NCBI RefSeq assembly: GCF_027579695.1
Contig: NC_083583.1
Span: 23,085,099 to 23,149,098, forward strand
Length of the DNA stretch: 64,000 bases
Direction of reading: 5' to 3'
Source: Neoarius graeffei
Lineage: Eukaryota > Chordata > Actinopteri > Siluriformes > Ariidae
Of the stretch, positions 44,822 to 57,300 are shown in pieces. Each line of letters opens with the position of its first letter. Within the stretch, counting starts at the first letter, position 1. The notes under the pieces were generated by a model. That model worked only from the letters and a program-made list of their open reading frames with translations, made no database searches and was not told where the DNA came from. Position numbers and translations under genes: made by a program.

Positions 44822-47800
44822 TGGGTGCGATTTGCTGGGGGGGATGGTGGGGATCATCCCCCCCCTCTGGTTTTTATCTCTGCTGAAAAAACAGGGTCGC
44901 AGGCAAGCTGGAGCCTATCCCAGCTGACTACGGGCGAAAGGCGGGGTACACCCTGGACAAGTCGCCAGGTCATCACAGGGCTGACACATAGACACAGACA
45001 ACCATTCACACTCACACTCACACCTACGGTCAATTTAGAGTCACCAGTTAACCTAACCTGCATGTCTTTGGACTGTGGGGGAAACCGGAGCACCCGGAGG
45101 AAACCCACGCGGTTAATAAATCAGATTTGTTTAATAATGATTACATTTGTTTCCTTACATAATTGTTTTGCTTAAAGAAACGAAATGCCATTCTTACACT
45201 AAAATATCATGATACGTAGCACGATACGCTGATCATGTATCGCGATACAAAAATTCTTATGATACCCATCCCTATCAGATACAAAAATTTTTTTTCCTGT
45301 AACATTTAATTTTGTGCTGGAAAACGAATGTCTGGAACTCTAAAATGTTTTTGTAATGTTTTGACTCGATAATGTAGACGTCATAAAATAGAAATCTATA
45401 ACAGAGTTTGTATGAAAAAAAAAGTAGAGTGCCTAAGACTGTACATGGATCACAGTGAAGTCAAATCAAATAAAAATAATAATAGAGATTTTCACTCAAA
45501 GTATCAAACAAAAAAATGGTCTTTGTATGCATGTGTACCTTCTCCAGTCTGTGTAGTAAAGGTTTCCTCCGTAGGAGACAATGTCGAAGGGGTATTCCAG
45601 TCCCTCCACCACCTTTCTCCTCAGCCGAGTGTACGGATTAACGCACTCCACCTTACGTATCCCTGTGACATACACACTAATTATTATTATCTAATTATCC
45701 CAGTCACTTCAGTCTGAAAGAATAGATTACGTGATTTTAGTCGAGCTAAATGCCTGGGGTTATTCAAATGAAATCGCCAACCTGCATCTGCCCAGCACAG
45801 CTGCCTGGTATGAGGCTCAAAGGACAGTCCATTAGGGAGTTGGATGTCATCATTCACAAGTACAGTCCTGTCTGTACCATCCATGTTGGACATCTCGATC
45901 TTGGGGCTGTCTCTGTTCCAGTCCGACCAGTATAGACGTCTGATAAAAGCGAGAAGGAAGAAACAAGAACTTTTTGTATGACCGTCATGGTTTGCTCATT
46001 CAGTTTGACAGGTATAAAGAAGCATGACAAATATTTAGTCTTTCGTTAATATGCCTTTCTCATTAAATAGTGGTGAATATGTTTGGCCCACAAAAAAAAA
46101 ATCATACAGCATCAGTTTCAGAGGTTATAGGCATCTGAACTCGGCGCATACCCATTGACAGGGTCAGCGATAATGGCCCTGGGGTTTACGAGGTCAGTGT
46201 CAAACAGCACACGTCGATGCTGTCCGTCTAGCAGAGACACCTCGATCCGGTCCAAAACGGAGTCTGTCCAGTACATGTTTCGAGACAGGTGGTCGATTGC
46301 TATTCCTTCAGGACTTCCTAAATCTGTTAGCATGAAGGGAGAGAACATATCTTTAGCGGTATCTTTATCTGGCACACCAACTACCCTGACAAAAAAGAAG
46401 TTTATTCAAGTGTGCTTCTAGTATACTTCTTTTAAACTAAAAAATAAGAGAGTATGCTTTCAGTTTACTTTTAATTTACTTATCAGAGATGTACTTAATA
46501 AAGTTATTCGTCTCATCTCATTATCTCTAGCCGCTTTATCCTGTTCTACAGGGTCACAGGCAAGCTGGAGCCTATCCCAGCCGACTACGGGTGAAAGGCG
46601 GGGTACACCCTGGACAAGTCGCCAGGTCATCACAGGGCTGACACACAGACAACCATTCACACCTACAGTCAATTTAGAGTCACCAGTTAACCTAACCTGC
46701 ATGTCTTTGGGGGAAACCAGAGCAAACCCACACGGACAATATGCAAACTCTGCACAGAAAGGCCCTCACCAGTCACAGGGCTCAAACCCAGACCTTCTTG
46801 CTGTGAGGTGACAGCACTAACCACTACACCACCGTGCCACCCTTTAATAAAGTTATACATAAGTATACTTGGCTTATACTGAAAAGTATATAGAAAAGTC
46901 GAAGTATATTAAGCTTAAACTTTTGATCAAGATATACTTAACAAAAGTCTAATTACAGTATTCATGGATGCAAACGGCGCGCCTTTTGGCGGATGCCGCC
47001 TTTTTCACGGCTGTCTGGGGGACTTGTGTGAATCGTGCAGATCCAATGAGGTGTTTTTTTTTTTTTTGGGGTGGGCGTTGGAGTGTCTGATTATAATTTC
47101 ATCAAAGTAAAGTCTGTATTAAAATTACTAAATAAGCAAATGCCGTTACAGTCCATGAAACATAGGAAGTATAAGTATGAGAAGAAAACAGTAAATCAGA
47201 AAGCTGCGCACGTAAAGCCAATTGGCTGCGCGCCATTATCTGCTGCTGGCTGCACTTCACTGCACGCGCAAGGATTTCCATCAGTCCAATGTAAGTTACG
47301 CAAGTTACGTAAGTGGCTTTACGTGCGCAGCTTTCTGATTTACTGTTTTCTTATACTTATACTTCCTATGTTTCATGGACTGTAACGGCATTTGCTTATT
47401 TAGTAATTTTAATACAGAATTTACTTTGACGGGGTGTCGTGGCTCAGTCGACTAAGGCGCCATACCATAAATCCGGGGACCCGGGTTCGATTCCGACCTG
47501 AGGTCATTTCCCGATCCCTCCCTCTCCAGCTCATTTCCTGTCTCTACACGGTCCTATCCAATAAAGGTGAAAAAAGCCCCCCCCCAAAAAAAATAATAAT
47601 AAAAATTTACTTTGATGAAATTATAATCAGACACTCCAACGCCCCCCCCCCCCCCCCCCCCCCCAAAAAAAACCTCATCAGATCTGCACGATTCACACAA
47701 GTCCCCCAGACAGCCATGAAAAAGGCGGCATCCGCCTAAAGGCGCGCCGTTTGCATCCATGAGTATTAAAATATTTGTGCCTTATGTTTAAGGTGGGGGG

Positions 47801-50800
47801 GCAGCACGGTGGTGTAGTGGTTAGCGCTGTCGCCTCACAGCAAGAAGGTCCGGGTTCAAGCCCCGTGGCCGGCGAGGGCCTTTCTGTGCGGAGTTTGCAT
47901 GTTCTCCCCGTGTCCGCGTGGGTTTCCTCCGGGTGCTCCGGTTTCCCCCACAGTCCAAAGACATGCAGGTTCGGTTAACTGGTGACTCTAAATTGAGCGT
48001 AGGTGTGAATGTGAGTGTGAATGGTTGTCTGTGTCTATGTGTCAGCCCTGTGATGACCTGGCGACTTGTCCAGGGTGTACCCCGCCTTTCGCCCGTAGTC
48101 AGCTGGGATAGGCTCCAGCTTGCCTGCGACCCTGTAGAACAGGATAAAGCGGCTACAGATAATGAGATGAGATGAGATGAGAATATGTTCTTAATCCTGA
48201 GTATCTGTTGTTATTTTGTGAATTCTTACCTTTATAACTCCATTGTAACTTAAAGGAGATACGCAGAACCATGGTGTCACTTTTTGTTTATAAATGCCTT
48301 GAGACCTCAAGAATGGCACAGAAATAGTTTTAAGCGTGAACAATAAATCAAAATATAGTAATTTTTACGGTTAAAATGATTTATATAGGTAGCGGTCCAA
48401 GTGAATGACCTTGACATCTGTGACGTCACAGCAAGAAGTCTATCGGTCTCATCGCCATTTTTGCTAAACTAAAACACAGAGCTAACTGCAACTTTGATCT
48501 TCCATTTTGAGCTAATTTATCGCCATGCCACATAGATGTGTTGCTGGTCAGTGCAGCAACACGACAGAAGGTGGATTTATGTTGCATTCATGGCCCAAGA
48601 ATGTTCAAACTGCAAAGATTTGGATGCGTTTTGTGAGAAATTCACAGGCACATTTTATTGATGACTCGTATGAAACCTCTAATCTGTTGAGGAGCATTGG
48701 CTCTAAGCCCGTATTGAAAGAGGGTGCAGTACCAACAATTAAAGGAAAAGAAAACTACAAGAAAAGGAAAGTAAGTTCAGTTGCACCAGTTCTCCCGGAG
48801 TGTGAGCCGAGCAGTAATGGCGGAGTACTCAGTATGGAGAAAATGGAGAATGAGTGGACCAGTCGTCAGATTTCTCCACTGGATATGTTTGCCTCAGCAG
48901 CAATATCTCGCCCTTACGTGGAAGAAGTGAATGAACGAAGAACTGAAAGTCAGATTGTTTTGAAACAATCGGCCTTCAAGAAGAGAGAACACAGACGGGT
49001 AAGATGCGACTCTCATTTAGTTACATAACAACAAAAAAACACTCGTCGTTTACCTGCATTTAGATTAATACATGTAACTTGTATTGTGTATTTAAGTTAC
49101 CGGTATAAGATTATTTAATTTGCTTCAGAATGTGATTGTCCCAGTTCATCTGATTATTTAATTAGCCTTTTATGTTTTATCAGTGAAAATGCATGCATGT
49201 ACATGTCTGTTGCATAAGTTATAACACCCTATCCTGTTTTAATGAGAGTCACATGAGACTGTCAGTTCAATTCCATCCAATCCTCTAGACGGCTTTGTTC
49301 TCTGGCTTTATTTCATAAGGTGGGGGCCTCCGTGGCCAACGTGTTACTATTGGATTCACTTTCCGATGGTTCGAACCGATACGGTTCTACGTGTATAGCA
49401 GTAGCATGTACAGACACTCCAATTTCAGGACTATCACAGTCAGATGTATTACTATCTGAGGAATCCGAAGAATCTCCAATAAATCCAAACGAAGAGGCCA
49501 TTGCAACCACTCTCACTTGCCAAGTCTGGCTTTGGTCTATAGCACCGGTTCCCGCTATGATGTCACCCGCCCAGGGCTGGCTGGCTCAGCGGGGCAGCTC
49601 GAATGCCGATTTTAACTCTCTCTCAAAAAAAAAAAAAATATATATATATATATATATACACACAGTTATGTTCAAAATAATAGCAGTCCCTCAACAGTAG
49701 CAAGATAAATCACTGTTTTTGTTAAAATTTCAACCTTTACACCGCAAGCAAGTTTCTGGAGGGTATAGTAAAGGTATAGAAAACCAACAGACCCAACAGG
49801 CCTGTCGTGCATGCTACTGATTCTGTGAAATTGAATGATTACCTGAAAGGGGTGTGTTCAAAAAATAGCAGTGGTGAGTTCAATTAGGGAGGGCATTGAT
49901 TTTGTGAAAAAAAAAGGTGTTAACAGGTGGTCCTTATTTAAGGATCAAGGCAACTGACATTGCATATGCTGTCTGTCCTGCATTGGTCCTGAAAAACCAA
50001 GTAAAATGGGTCATTCAAGACACTGTTCTGATGAAGACCGGCTTTTAATCAAGAAATGGATAAAAGAGGGGAAAACCTACAAAGAAGTGCAGAAACTTAT
50101 AGGCTGTTCAGCTAAAATGATATCAAACGCTTTAAAATGGCAGCCAAAACCAGAAAGACGAGGAAGAAAAAGAAAAACAACTTCTCGAATGGATCGGAGA
50201 ATAACCAAACTGGCAAAGGCTCAGCCAATGATCAGCTCCAGGAGGATCAAAGAAGATCTAAACTTGCCTGTGAGTACTGGTACAATCAGACGACGTCTAT
50301 GTGAAGCCAATCTACCAGCAAGAAGCCCCCGCAAAGTCCCATTGTTAAAGAAAAGACATGTGCTGAAGCGGCTACAATTTGCCAAAGAACACATTGACTG
50401 GCCTGAAAAGAAATGGCGTAATATTTTGTGGACAGATGAAAGTAAGATTGTTCTTTTTGGGTCTAAGGATCACAGACAGTTTGTCAGACGTCCTGCAAAC
50501 ACAGAATTCAAGCCACAGTACACAGTGAAGACTGTTAAGCATGGTGGTGCAAGCATCATGATATGGGGATGTTTTTCATACTACGGTGTTGGTCCTATTT
50601 ACCGCATACCAGGGATCATGGATCAGTTTGAGTACATCAGGATACTGGAAGAAGTCATGTTGCCATATGCTGAAGAGGAAATGCCTTTGAAGTGGGTGTT
50701 TCAACAAGACAATGACCCCAAACACACCAGCAAGCGAGCCAAATCATGGTTCCAGACAAACAGCATCCAACTAATGGAGTGGCCAGCACAATCCCCGGAC

Positions 50801-51283
50801 CTCAATCCCAAAGAAAACTTGTGGGCTGACATAAAAAATGCTGTTCATGAGGCAAAAGCAAGAAATGCAGAGGAATTGTGGAACGTAGTACAATTGACCT
50901 GGGCTGCAATACCTGTTGACCGTTGCCAGAAGTTGGTCGACTCCATGCACCACAGATGCGAAGCAGTTATCAGAAACCATGGTTATGCAACAAAATATTA
51001 GTTTAGGATACTCAGCAAAGTTGAATTTTCAAGAATTTCTTAGTTTGTATGGTACATTTTTGAGTTTCCAAAGAAAGATGTCAACACTGCTATTTTTTTG
51101 AATATTACATTTCTTGACTTTCTGTGAAATATTATGAAATGTAATTACTTTTTCCAATTTTCTTGCTTTGAAATAGAATGTGCAGTATGCCCAATGCATT
51201 TGTGTTCATTAAAGTACAATTTATTTGAAGAATTTTGACATTTATTCGCCTTTTTAAAGACACTGCTATTATTTTGAGCACAA

Positions 51284-51344
<61 letters not shown>

Positions 51345-54300
51345 ATTCCCATTTATGCAGCATACAAGAGTCAAGGATGGAGATACTATCCACTCAAATT
51401 TATTTAAAAATAAAGGTTCTGCGTATCTGCTTTAAGGTACAAAACACTTAAGTTGTCTACTGGTAGTGTGCATGAGGTAAGGGTTAGGGCTAGAAAACTA
51501 ATAGTATACACTATCTAGAAGGGTAATTGCAGTATACTTCAAAACTAAAAAGTGGACTAGATGTATATAACCAGTAACTAGTAATATATTTCCAATATGC
51601 TATAAAGTATACTTTTATAAACTAAAAAGTGGACTAGATGTATATAACCAGTAACTAGTAATATATTTCCAATATGCTATAAAGTATACTTTTATAAACT
51701 AAAAAGTGGACTAGAAGTGTGTAACGAGTAAACCAATAGTATATTTCCAGTATACTACAAAGTATACTTTAGTAAACTAAAAAGTGGACTAGAAGTATAA
51801 AACAAGTAAACTCATAGTATATTTCCAGTATACTATGAACTTGAAGTATGCTTTTGTAAACTAAAGAGTGGACTACAAATATAGAACTAGTAAACTATTA
51901 GTATATAAGTTTACTTGTGGTTTACTTGCAGTACAAAATAAAAAATACTAGTTGTATTCTCAAAGTTTACTTCTCTTAGACTTAAAGTATATTTTTTATA
52001 AACTAAAAGTGGGCCAATTTAGTCCCAAGAAGTATTAGATTAGTTCACTTACAAGTATACTGTAAGTACATTGATATCCGTATACTTGGTACACAAAAGT
52101 ATACTTAAGGAAATATACTTAAGTAGACTTAATAAAATGAACTACTTTTTGATAAGGGTAGCTAAGAAGCTTGAGTTGAAACATCAGCTGTTTGCAAATA
52201 CGTCTAGGAGAAGCAGAAGTTAGAGTTAGAAGTCTTTACTGGTCATGTATACATTACAGCATGGTGAAATTATTTTTCTTTGCATTATCCCAGCTTGTTA
52301 GGAAGTAGGATTTAAGAGTTGCTGGGGCTTGAACCTCAAACCTTCAGGGGTGAGTTTCCCAAAAGCATCGTAACACAAAGATCATAGTTAAATGGTAGAG
52401 TGAGCATCACAATGAACACTCTCTCTCCTAGTTAAGATGCTCTTAGCATTAAGAGGCTTTTGGGAAACCCAGCCCTGATCAGTAACCCAATGAGCGACTA
52501 CTGGCAATATTTGGATAATCTATAAAATATTAGCATATTTGCAATAAGAACATGTATCAAAAAAGGAAACGTGCCATTGAAGTTCCTAACGAAGAATTCT
52601 TGAGAAGAACCTATGGTAGAAAGTTGTAAGAATTCATAATGTAACAGCAAGGGTGGGGTTGTTGCTATCAATATCGTGTTTCTGGAATGAATTTGAGTGA
52701 AACTGTTTTATTCCAATAGCCTTTTAACGTTTCTCGGTTGAATGTGAATAAATAAATCCGTGACCTTTTGTGATAACGGCCGTTGGCTGGCCTCCCTGAA
52801 TGCTGGCTCTGCTGATGGATGGTTGCGTGATGTCGGTCCAGTACACCATCCTGTCCACGCAATCGTAGGCCACAGCAATCACCACGTTATCCTGCATAAC
52901 ACAGCAGCATTGCAAGCTTTATGATTGTGTATAAGTACAAGGATATTTAACATTAGCTACCCTAGCATCATAAATCCAAAGCATGCCTTTGGTTAATCAA
53001 CCATGTTTGTTCTAAGGGCTGAGTTGTGTAATCAGAATTTCGGTGTAACCGCAGGCATTAAAAAAAAATTATTAAATAAAAAAAAGGCAGGCATGTGTGT
53101 CTATTATGCAGTAACTGCAGAATAGCAAGTCTGTGTGAGAGGAATTTAAGGCATTCTAGAGTGGGTGTTATAAATTCAGTGGCATTTTGGTCAACCATTA
53201 AAAGACAAAATCTGCCAAATGATTCAGCCTGGCATTGATCACACACATATATACTGTGTGATATATATATATGCATACAGTACTGCGCAAAAGTCTTGGG
53301 CCCCCTCTTTTTTTTTCTTTCATCCAAACTTTGTTCTAGATTTCTATTTTCTGACGACTTCTACATTATCGAGTCAGTACAAAAACATTTTAGAGTCCAA
53401 ATATTTGTTTTCCAGCACAAAATTAAATGTTACAGGGAAAAAAATGTTCATATCTGAGCAGCATATGACATAAGAGAGCACTTTTCAGATTAAAAAAGAA
53501 AACATAATGAAAGCTATTGGGTTTTGGTGCAAAATGAAGAAGCGAGTGTGACAGTGTGCAGAAGAACTGTGGCTGGTTCTGTAAGATGCTCAGTAAAACC
53601 TACAGCTCATTTCCTTATCAAACTGCACTCACTGTACCCGAGACTACTATTTTTTTTTTTTTAAAGCAAAAGGTAGTCTCACACCAAATATTAACTTTTG
53701 TTATATTGATTTATTATGGCTTACTGCTGTTTATAGTTTTTGTTTGTTTGTTTTAATCATGTTGAAACATTTCATTATTTTTCAAGCCATTTTTGGACGA
53801 CAGCATTTCTTTACATGTGCTTAAGACTTTTGCACCGGACTGTATATCCATCCATCCATCCATCCATCCATCCATTATCTGTCACTGCTTATCCTGTCCT
53901 ACAAGGTCACGGGCAAGCTGGAGCCTATCCCAGCTGACTATGGGTGAGAGGTGGGGTACACCCTGGACAATTCACACTCACACCTATGGTCAATTTGGAG
54001 CCACCAATTAGCCTAACCAACGTGAGTGTGAATGGTTGTCAGTGTCTATGTGTCAGCCCTGTGATGACCTGGCGACTTGTCCAGGGTGTACCCCGCCTTT
54101 CGCCCGTAGTCAGCTGGGATAGGCTCCAGCTCGCCTGTGACCCTGTAGAACAGGATAAAGCGGCTAGAGATAATGAGATAAACATGGATTTCCTTTGCTT
54201 GTGGCAATAATGGGGGTCAGTTTGTACAGGAAGTAAGGAACTGAACACAGACTTGTCGGCAATACCCAGAATGTGGCCAGTTCCACTGTTGGGGTGCCTT

Positions 54301-57300
54301 TTGTATCCCACCAATATCACATTTACAAATATGCAAATAAAGTAATGCTAAAAAGGCATTTTAAAGCACAAGTAAAATGTCCATGGCACTCTTCACGCAT
54401 GTTTCAGATGAATAACTTAAAACCATAATACTGATCTATAGTACTTCTGCAATGTCCAACATTCTAGATCAGTAACGTTCCCTTCATCTTTTTTCCGAAA
54501 CCCATTCACCCCTATGGAATATCTGCAACGTTCCACAAGTTACATGTTCAACAAGAAGTTGCATCATCCAAGTTTCCTGAAGATCATGGGAATAGGAAAA
54601 GTATGTTTTTTTTATTTTAACAATGATATCGTGGTACTGACTTATAAGGTCAGTTTGAAAGTCCTTGTGACCCCAAACTTTCAGGGCATTCTGATGATTC
54701 ACATTAATGTCCATTAAACCTGCTTCTCTGCTAAAAACTCAACCTTGCTCTTTAAGCTCATTTAAGAGCAAAATGCAGCCTGTCAGCAAATAAACCTAGT
54801 GAAGAAATGCTACGGTTGCTTTAGATATATTATTTTTTAAATGGGCATTTTCTTTGATTGAATATTGAAAAATTATTATTTTTGTCAATAATAATATCTT
54901 TTTAAGATTTACTGCACGTTCAGAGCGCAACCATGCTTGCAGTTTGTCATTTTTAGTCTCCTTTACTGTGTAAGTTGAACTGCAATCACAACGAACAATA
55001 TCAAGTTTCCTCTTCCTGCCAGCTGACCCCACACCCTTGTGCATTTCCTGTGAGGAAAAGGGGCAGAGCTGAGCGCTTCTGCTTCAGCATGTAGGGAAAA
55101 AATAGAAACCTAAAGGGATAAACTCTGAGGAGACTAGGCGTAGCCATGAAGTGCGTAACCTAAGGCCACGGTTTAATATGTTATAGGAATGTCACCCTTA
55201 ACACATGGCCACCAGGTGATTATTTGGCACAAATGGGTATAAAAAAGTTTATCTGCTTTGAAAATTCACTTCTGAGCTAATGGTGTATCCATGGCACAGT
55301 GCCAGTGATTCCAGTTTGTCTTTATGAGTTATTCTAAGATTGAAGTGCAATATTATTACCCATGTCCATGATTAGGTTCCTGAAGCAGCAATGGTCTATT
55401 TCCATTGATTTCTCTGTCTGTCATTTCAAAATACTGTACAACAGTTGCCACAAGTTAAGAACTTCGCAGCCACAAAATTAACTTATGGCCATGATATACG
55501 GGTATTGAAGGTGCCCTTCCACCCAAAACGTTTAATACTGGCTCTTTTTGAAATACCATAGTTCACTCTGAGTTGCATATGCATGCTGCATGTGAAAATG
55601 TAATTCTACTCCCATTCCCTGTATTAGCTTATGAAAGAAAATAGTTGGAAAAACAAGCGGATCTGAAAAATCCCTATGAACTTGCGTCACTTCGAAAATT
55701 AGTATTCATGGCCTCGCCCACCTTGGCTTGCGACCGCCCACGGAAAGAAAGTTCGGATTTAAGCGCAAGGAGCGATAGCAGAGCCCATCTCGTCAGTAGC
55801 TAATGAAGAGGACCTAACAGCAAGTTGAAAAAATGTCTGAACAAGTTCGTGCCTGTGTTATTTGTGGCAATAACACATCAACGTTGCATGTTTGGGGAGG
55901 CTGGGACCTCCCCTGCGCGAGTTACGAGCATTCAAAGTCAGGCTGGAGTCGCCGACAGAAATGAAACCTAAGCGGAGCGCCACGTCTCGCCTCGGGGCGA
56001 ATTACGTCCCGAGGCATGGGGCTAGCCCGCCCTGGCAGCGCTGATTCATTGGGGAGAGGGCAGAGGTCGCTGGCTGCCAAGTTTGGGGAGGCTGGGACCT
56101 CCCCTGCCCGAGTTACAAGCGTCCAAAGTCGGGCTGGAGCCGCCAACAGAAACGAAACCTAAGCGGAGCAACGTTGCAAGATAGAAGAGCTGAAGAAGAA
56201 ATGGTTGGAATTTATCTTTGGAACACCATCAGCGAAGTATAATGCAACGTTAGTACTGTGTTCTGATCATTTCAACCACAGTGACTTTTCAAACTTCTGT
56301 GCCTTCAGTAGTGGTTTTGCTTCGAGGTTGTTTTTAATACTTGGATCTGTCGACCACCAGCTCACAAGCTCGAAGTAAAACATGAACTTTTTGTTCGAAG
56401 GTTTTTGTTACAAAATAGCATGTTCATATTCTCCACGTTAGCATGCATGACATGGTCACAAGCTAGGCAGGGATGAGAGTTTTCCGCTTTTCGGCGGATT
56501 CCCGCTTTTTCTGAGTAAAAAAAACCGACCTTTTTATATTATGCCAAATCCGTTGGGAATTTTTAACCCCGCCGACAGTAGTCGGAGGGGTTATTATTAA
56601 CCCCGCCGACAGTAGTCGGAGGGGTTATTATTTTCACCTGCGTCAGTCTGTGTGTGTGTGTGTCTGTCTGTCTGTCTGTCTGTCTGTGTGTCTGCAAGAT
56701 ATCTCAAGAACCAATGGATCGATTTGGACCAAATTTTGTACATGTGTTGCCAATCACCCAGGAAGGAAACCATTAAATTTTGGAGGTCAAAGGTCAAAGG
56801 TCAAGGTCATGGCAGAACTTCGAAATTTTCGCCCAATGTATTTTAATAGGGAAAAGGCGGGGTTTGCACTCGTTAGAGTGTCCCTGTCTAGTTTTTATTA
56901 ATTTCGGGGGGTTGGGGTATGTTCCTTCATGCTGTTCAAACTTTATTAACTCCAATGATGTTTACACATTATTTGTAAGTTGCCATCTTTAGTCTCGTTT
57001 AAATCTCGTTGAATGTGATGTAAAATTCGTGTTATCTCCATTGTTATTGGTCAAAACATTGATGTCGAGACCATAATAGCCAATCAAAACAGTTTTTACA
57101 AAGACACCCACATCCGCTTGTTCTGACCCACTGGAGGTAGCGTCACAGTGCTGTTAGCCAATCAGAGGTAACACGTTTACTGATTGCTGTTAGCCAATCA
57201 GAGGTAACACGTTTACATGTCATGAATATTAATGAGTAAGAGCTGAAATCCTGTCGTTCTCCCGCCGCCCACTCCTCCACCAAACTAGAACAGCCTGAAA

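Larger units (their letters stand above)
46961..47761. mobile_element. element with ~250-bp inverted arms, interrupted by a SINE
   Basis: CATGGATGCAAACGGCGCGC at the left end is inverted at the right end (gcgccgtttgcatccatg). The arms continue through gacttgtgtgaatcgtgcag, gtctgattataatttcatca and catgaaacataggaagtata. The flanks agtatt on each side may be the target duplication. No transposase. Confidence 0.75.
48254..51431 (+). mobile_element. Kolobok-type transposon with a THAP ORF, split by a Tc1 element
   Basis: TTAA at 48250-48253 and 51432-51435 flanks inverted ends AGGAGATACGCAGAACC and AGCAGATACGCAGAACC. TTAA target duplications and a THAP-domain protein are hallmarks of Kolobok. 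The Tc1 element (49659-51288) is inserted in a (TA)n run inside it. No Kolobok transposase catalytic region is visible. Confidence 0.8.
46383..52158. mobile_element. large DNA-transposon-like element, host of a nested stack
   Basis: Left end CTACCCTGACAAAAAAGAAG and right end (complement) CTACCCTTATCAAAAAGTAG are inverted. The host sequence near both ends shares agtatacttxxxaaactaaaaagtgg-type text, which forms a tandem array at about 51540-51860. Inside are two V-SINEs, a long inverted-repeat element with a SINE, and a Kolobok element with a Tc1 element. It lies wholly within one nid1 intron. Confidence 0.6.

Noticed and set aside
46118..46375. Longer nid1 exon extending upstream to [17 protein letters not shown]
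   Set aside because: The preceding exon ends in phase 1 and joins cleanly at 46323 (K-DLGSPEG) as in human; the extra residues are intron read-through.
47430..47510. A tRNA gene, because of A-box and B-box sequences
   Set aside because: The acceptor and anticodon stems do not close well, and the sequence continues into a SINE body with a target duplication; it is a tRNA-derived SINE head.
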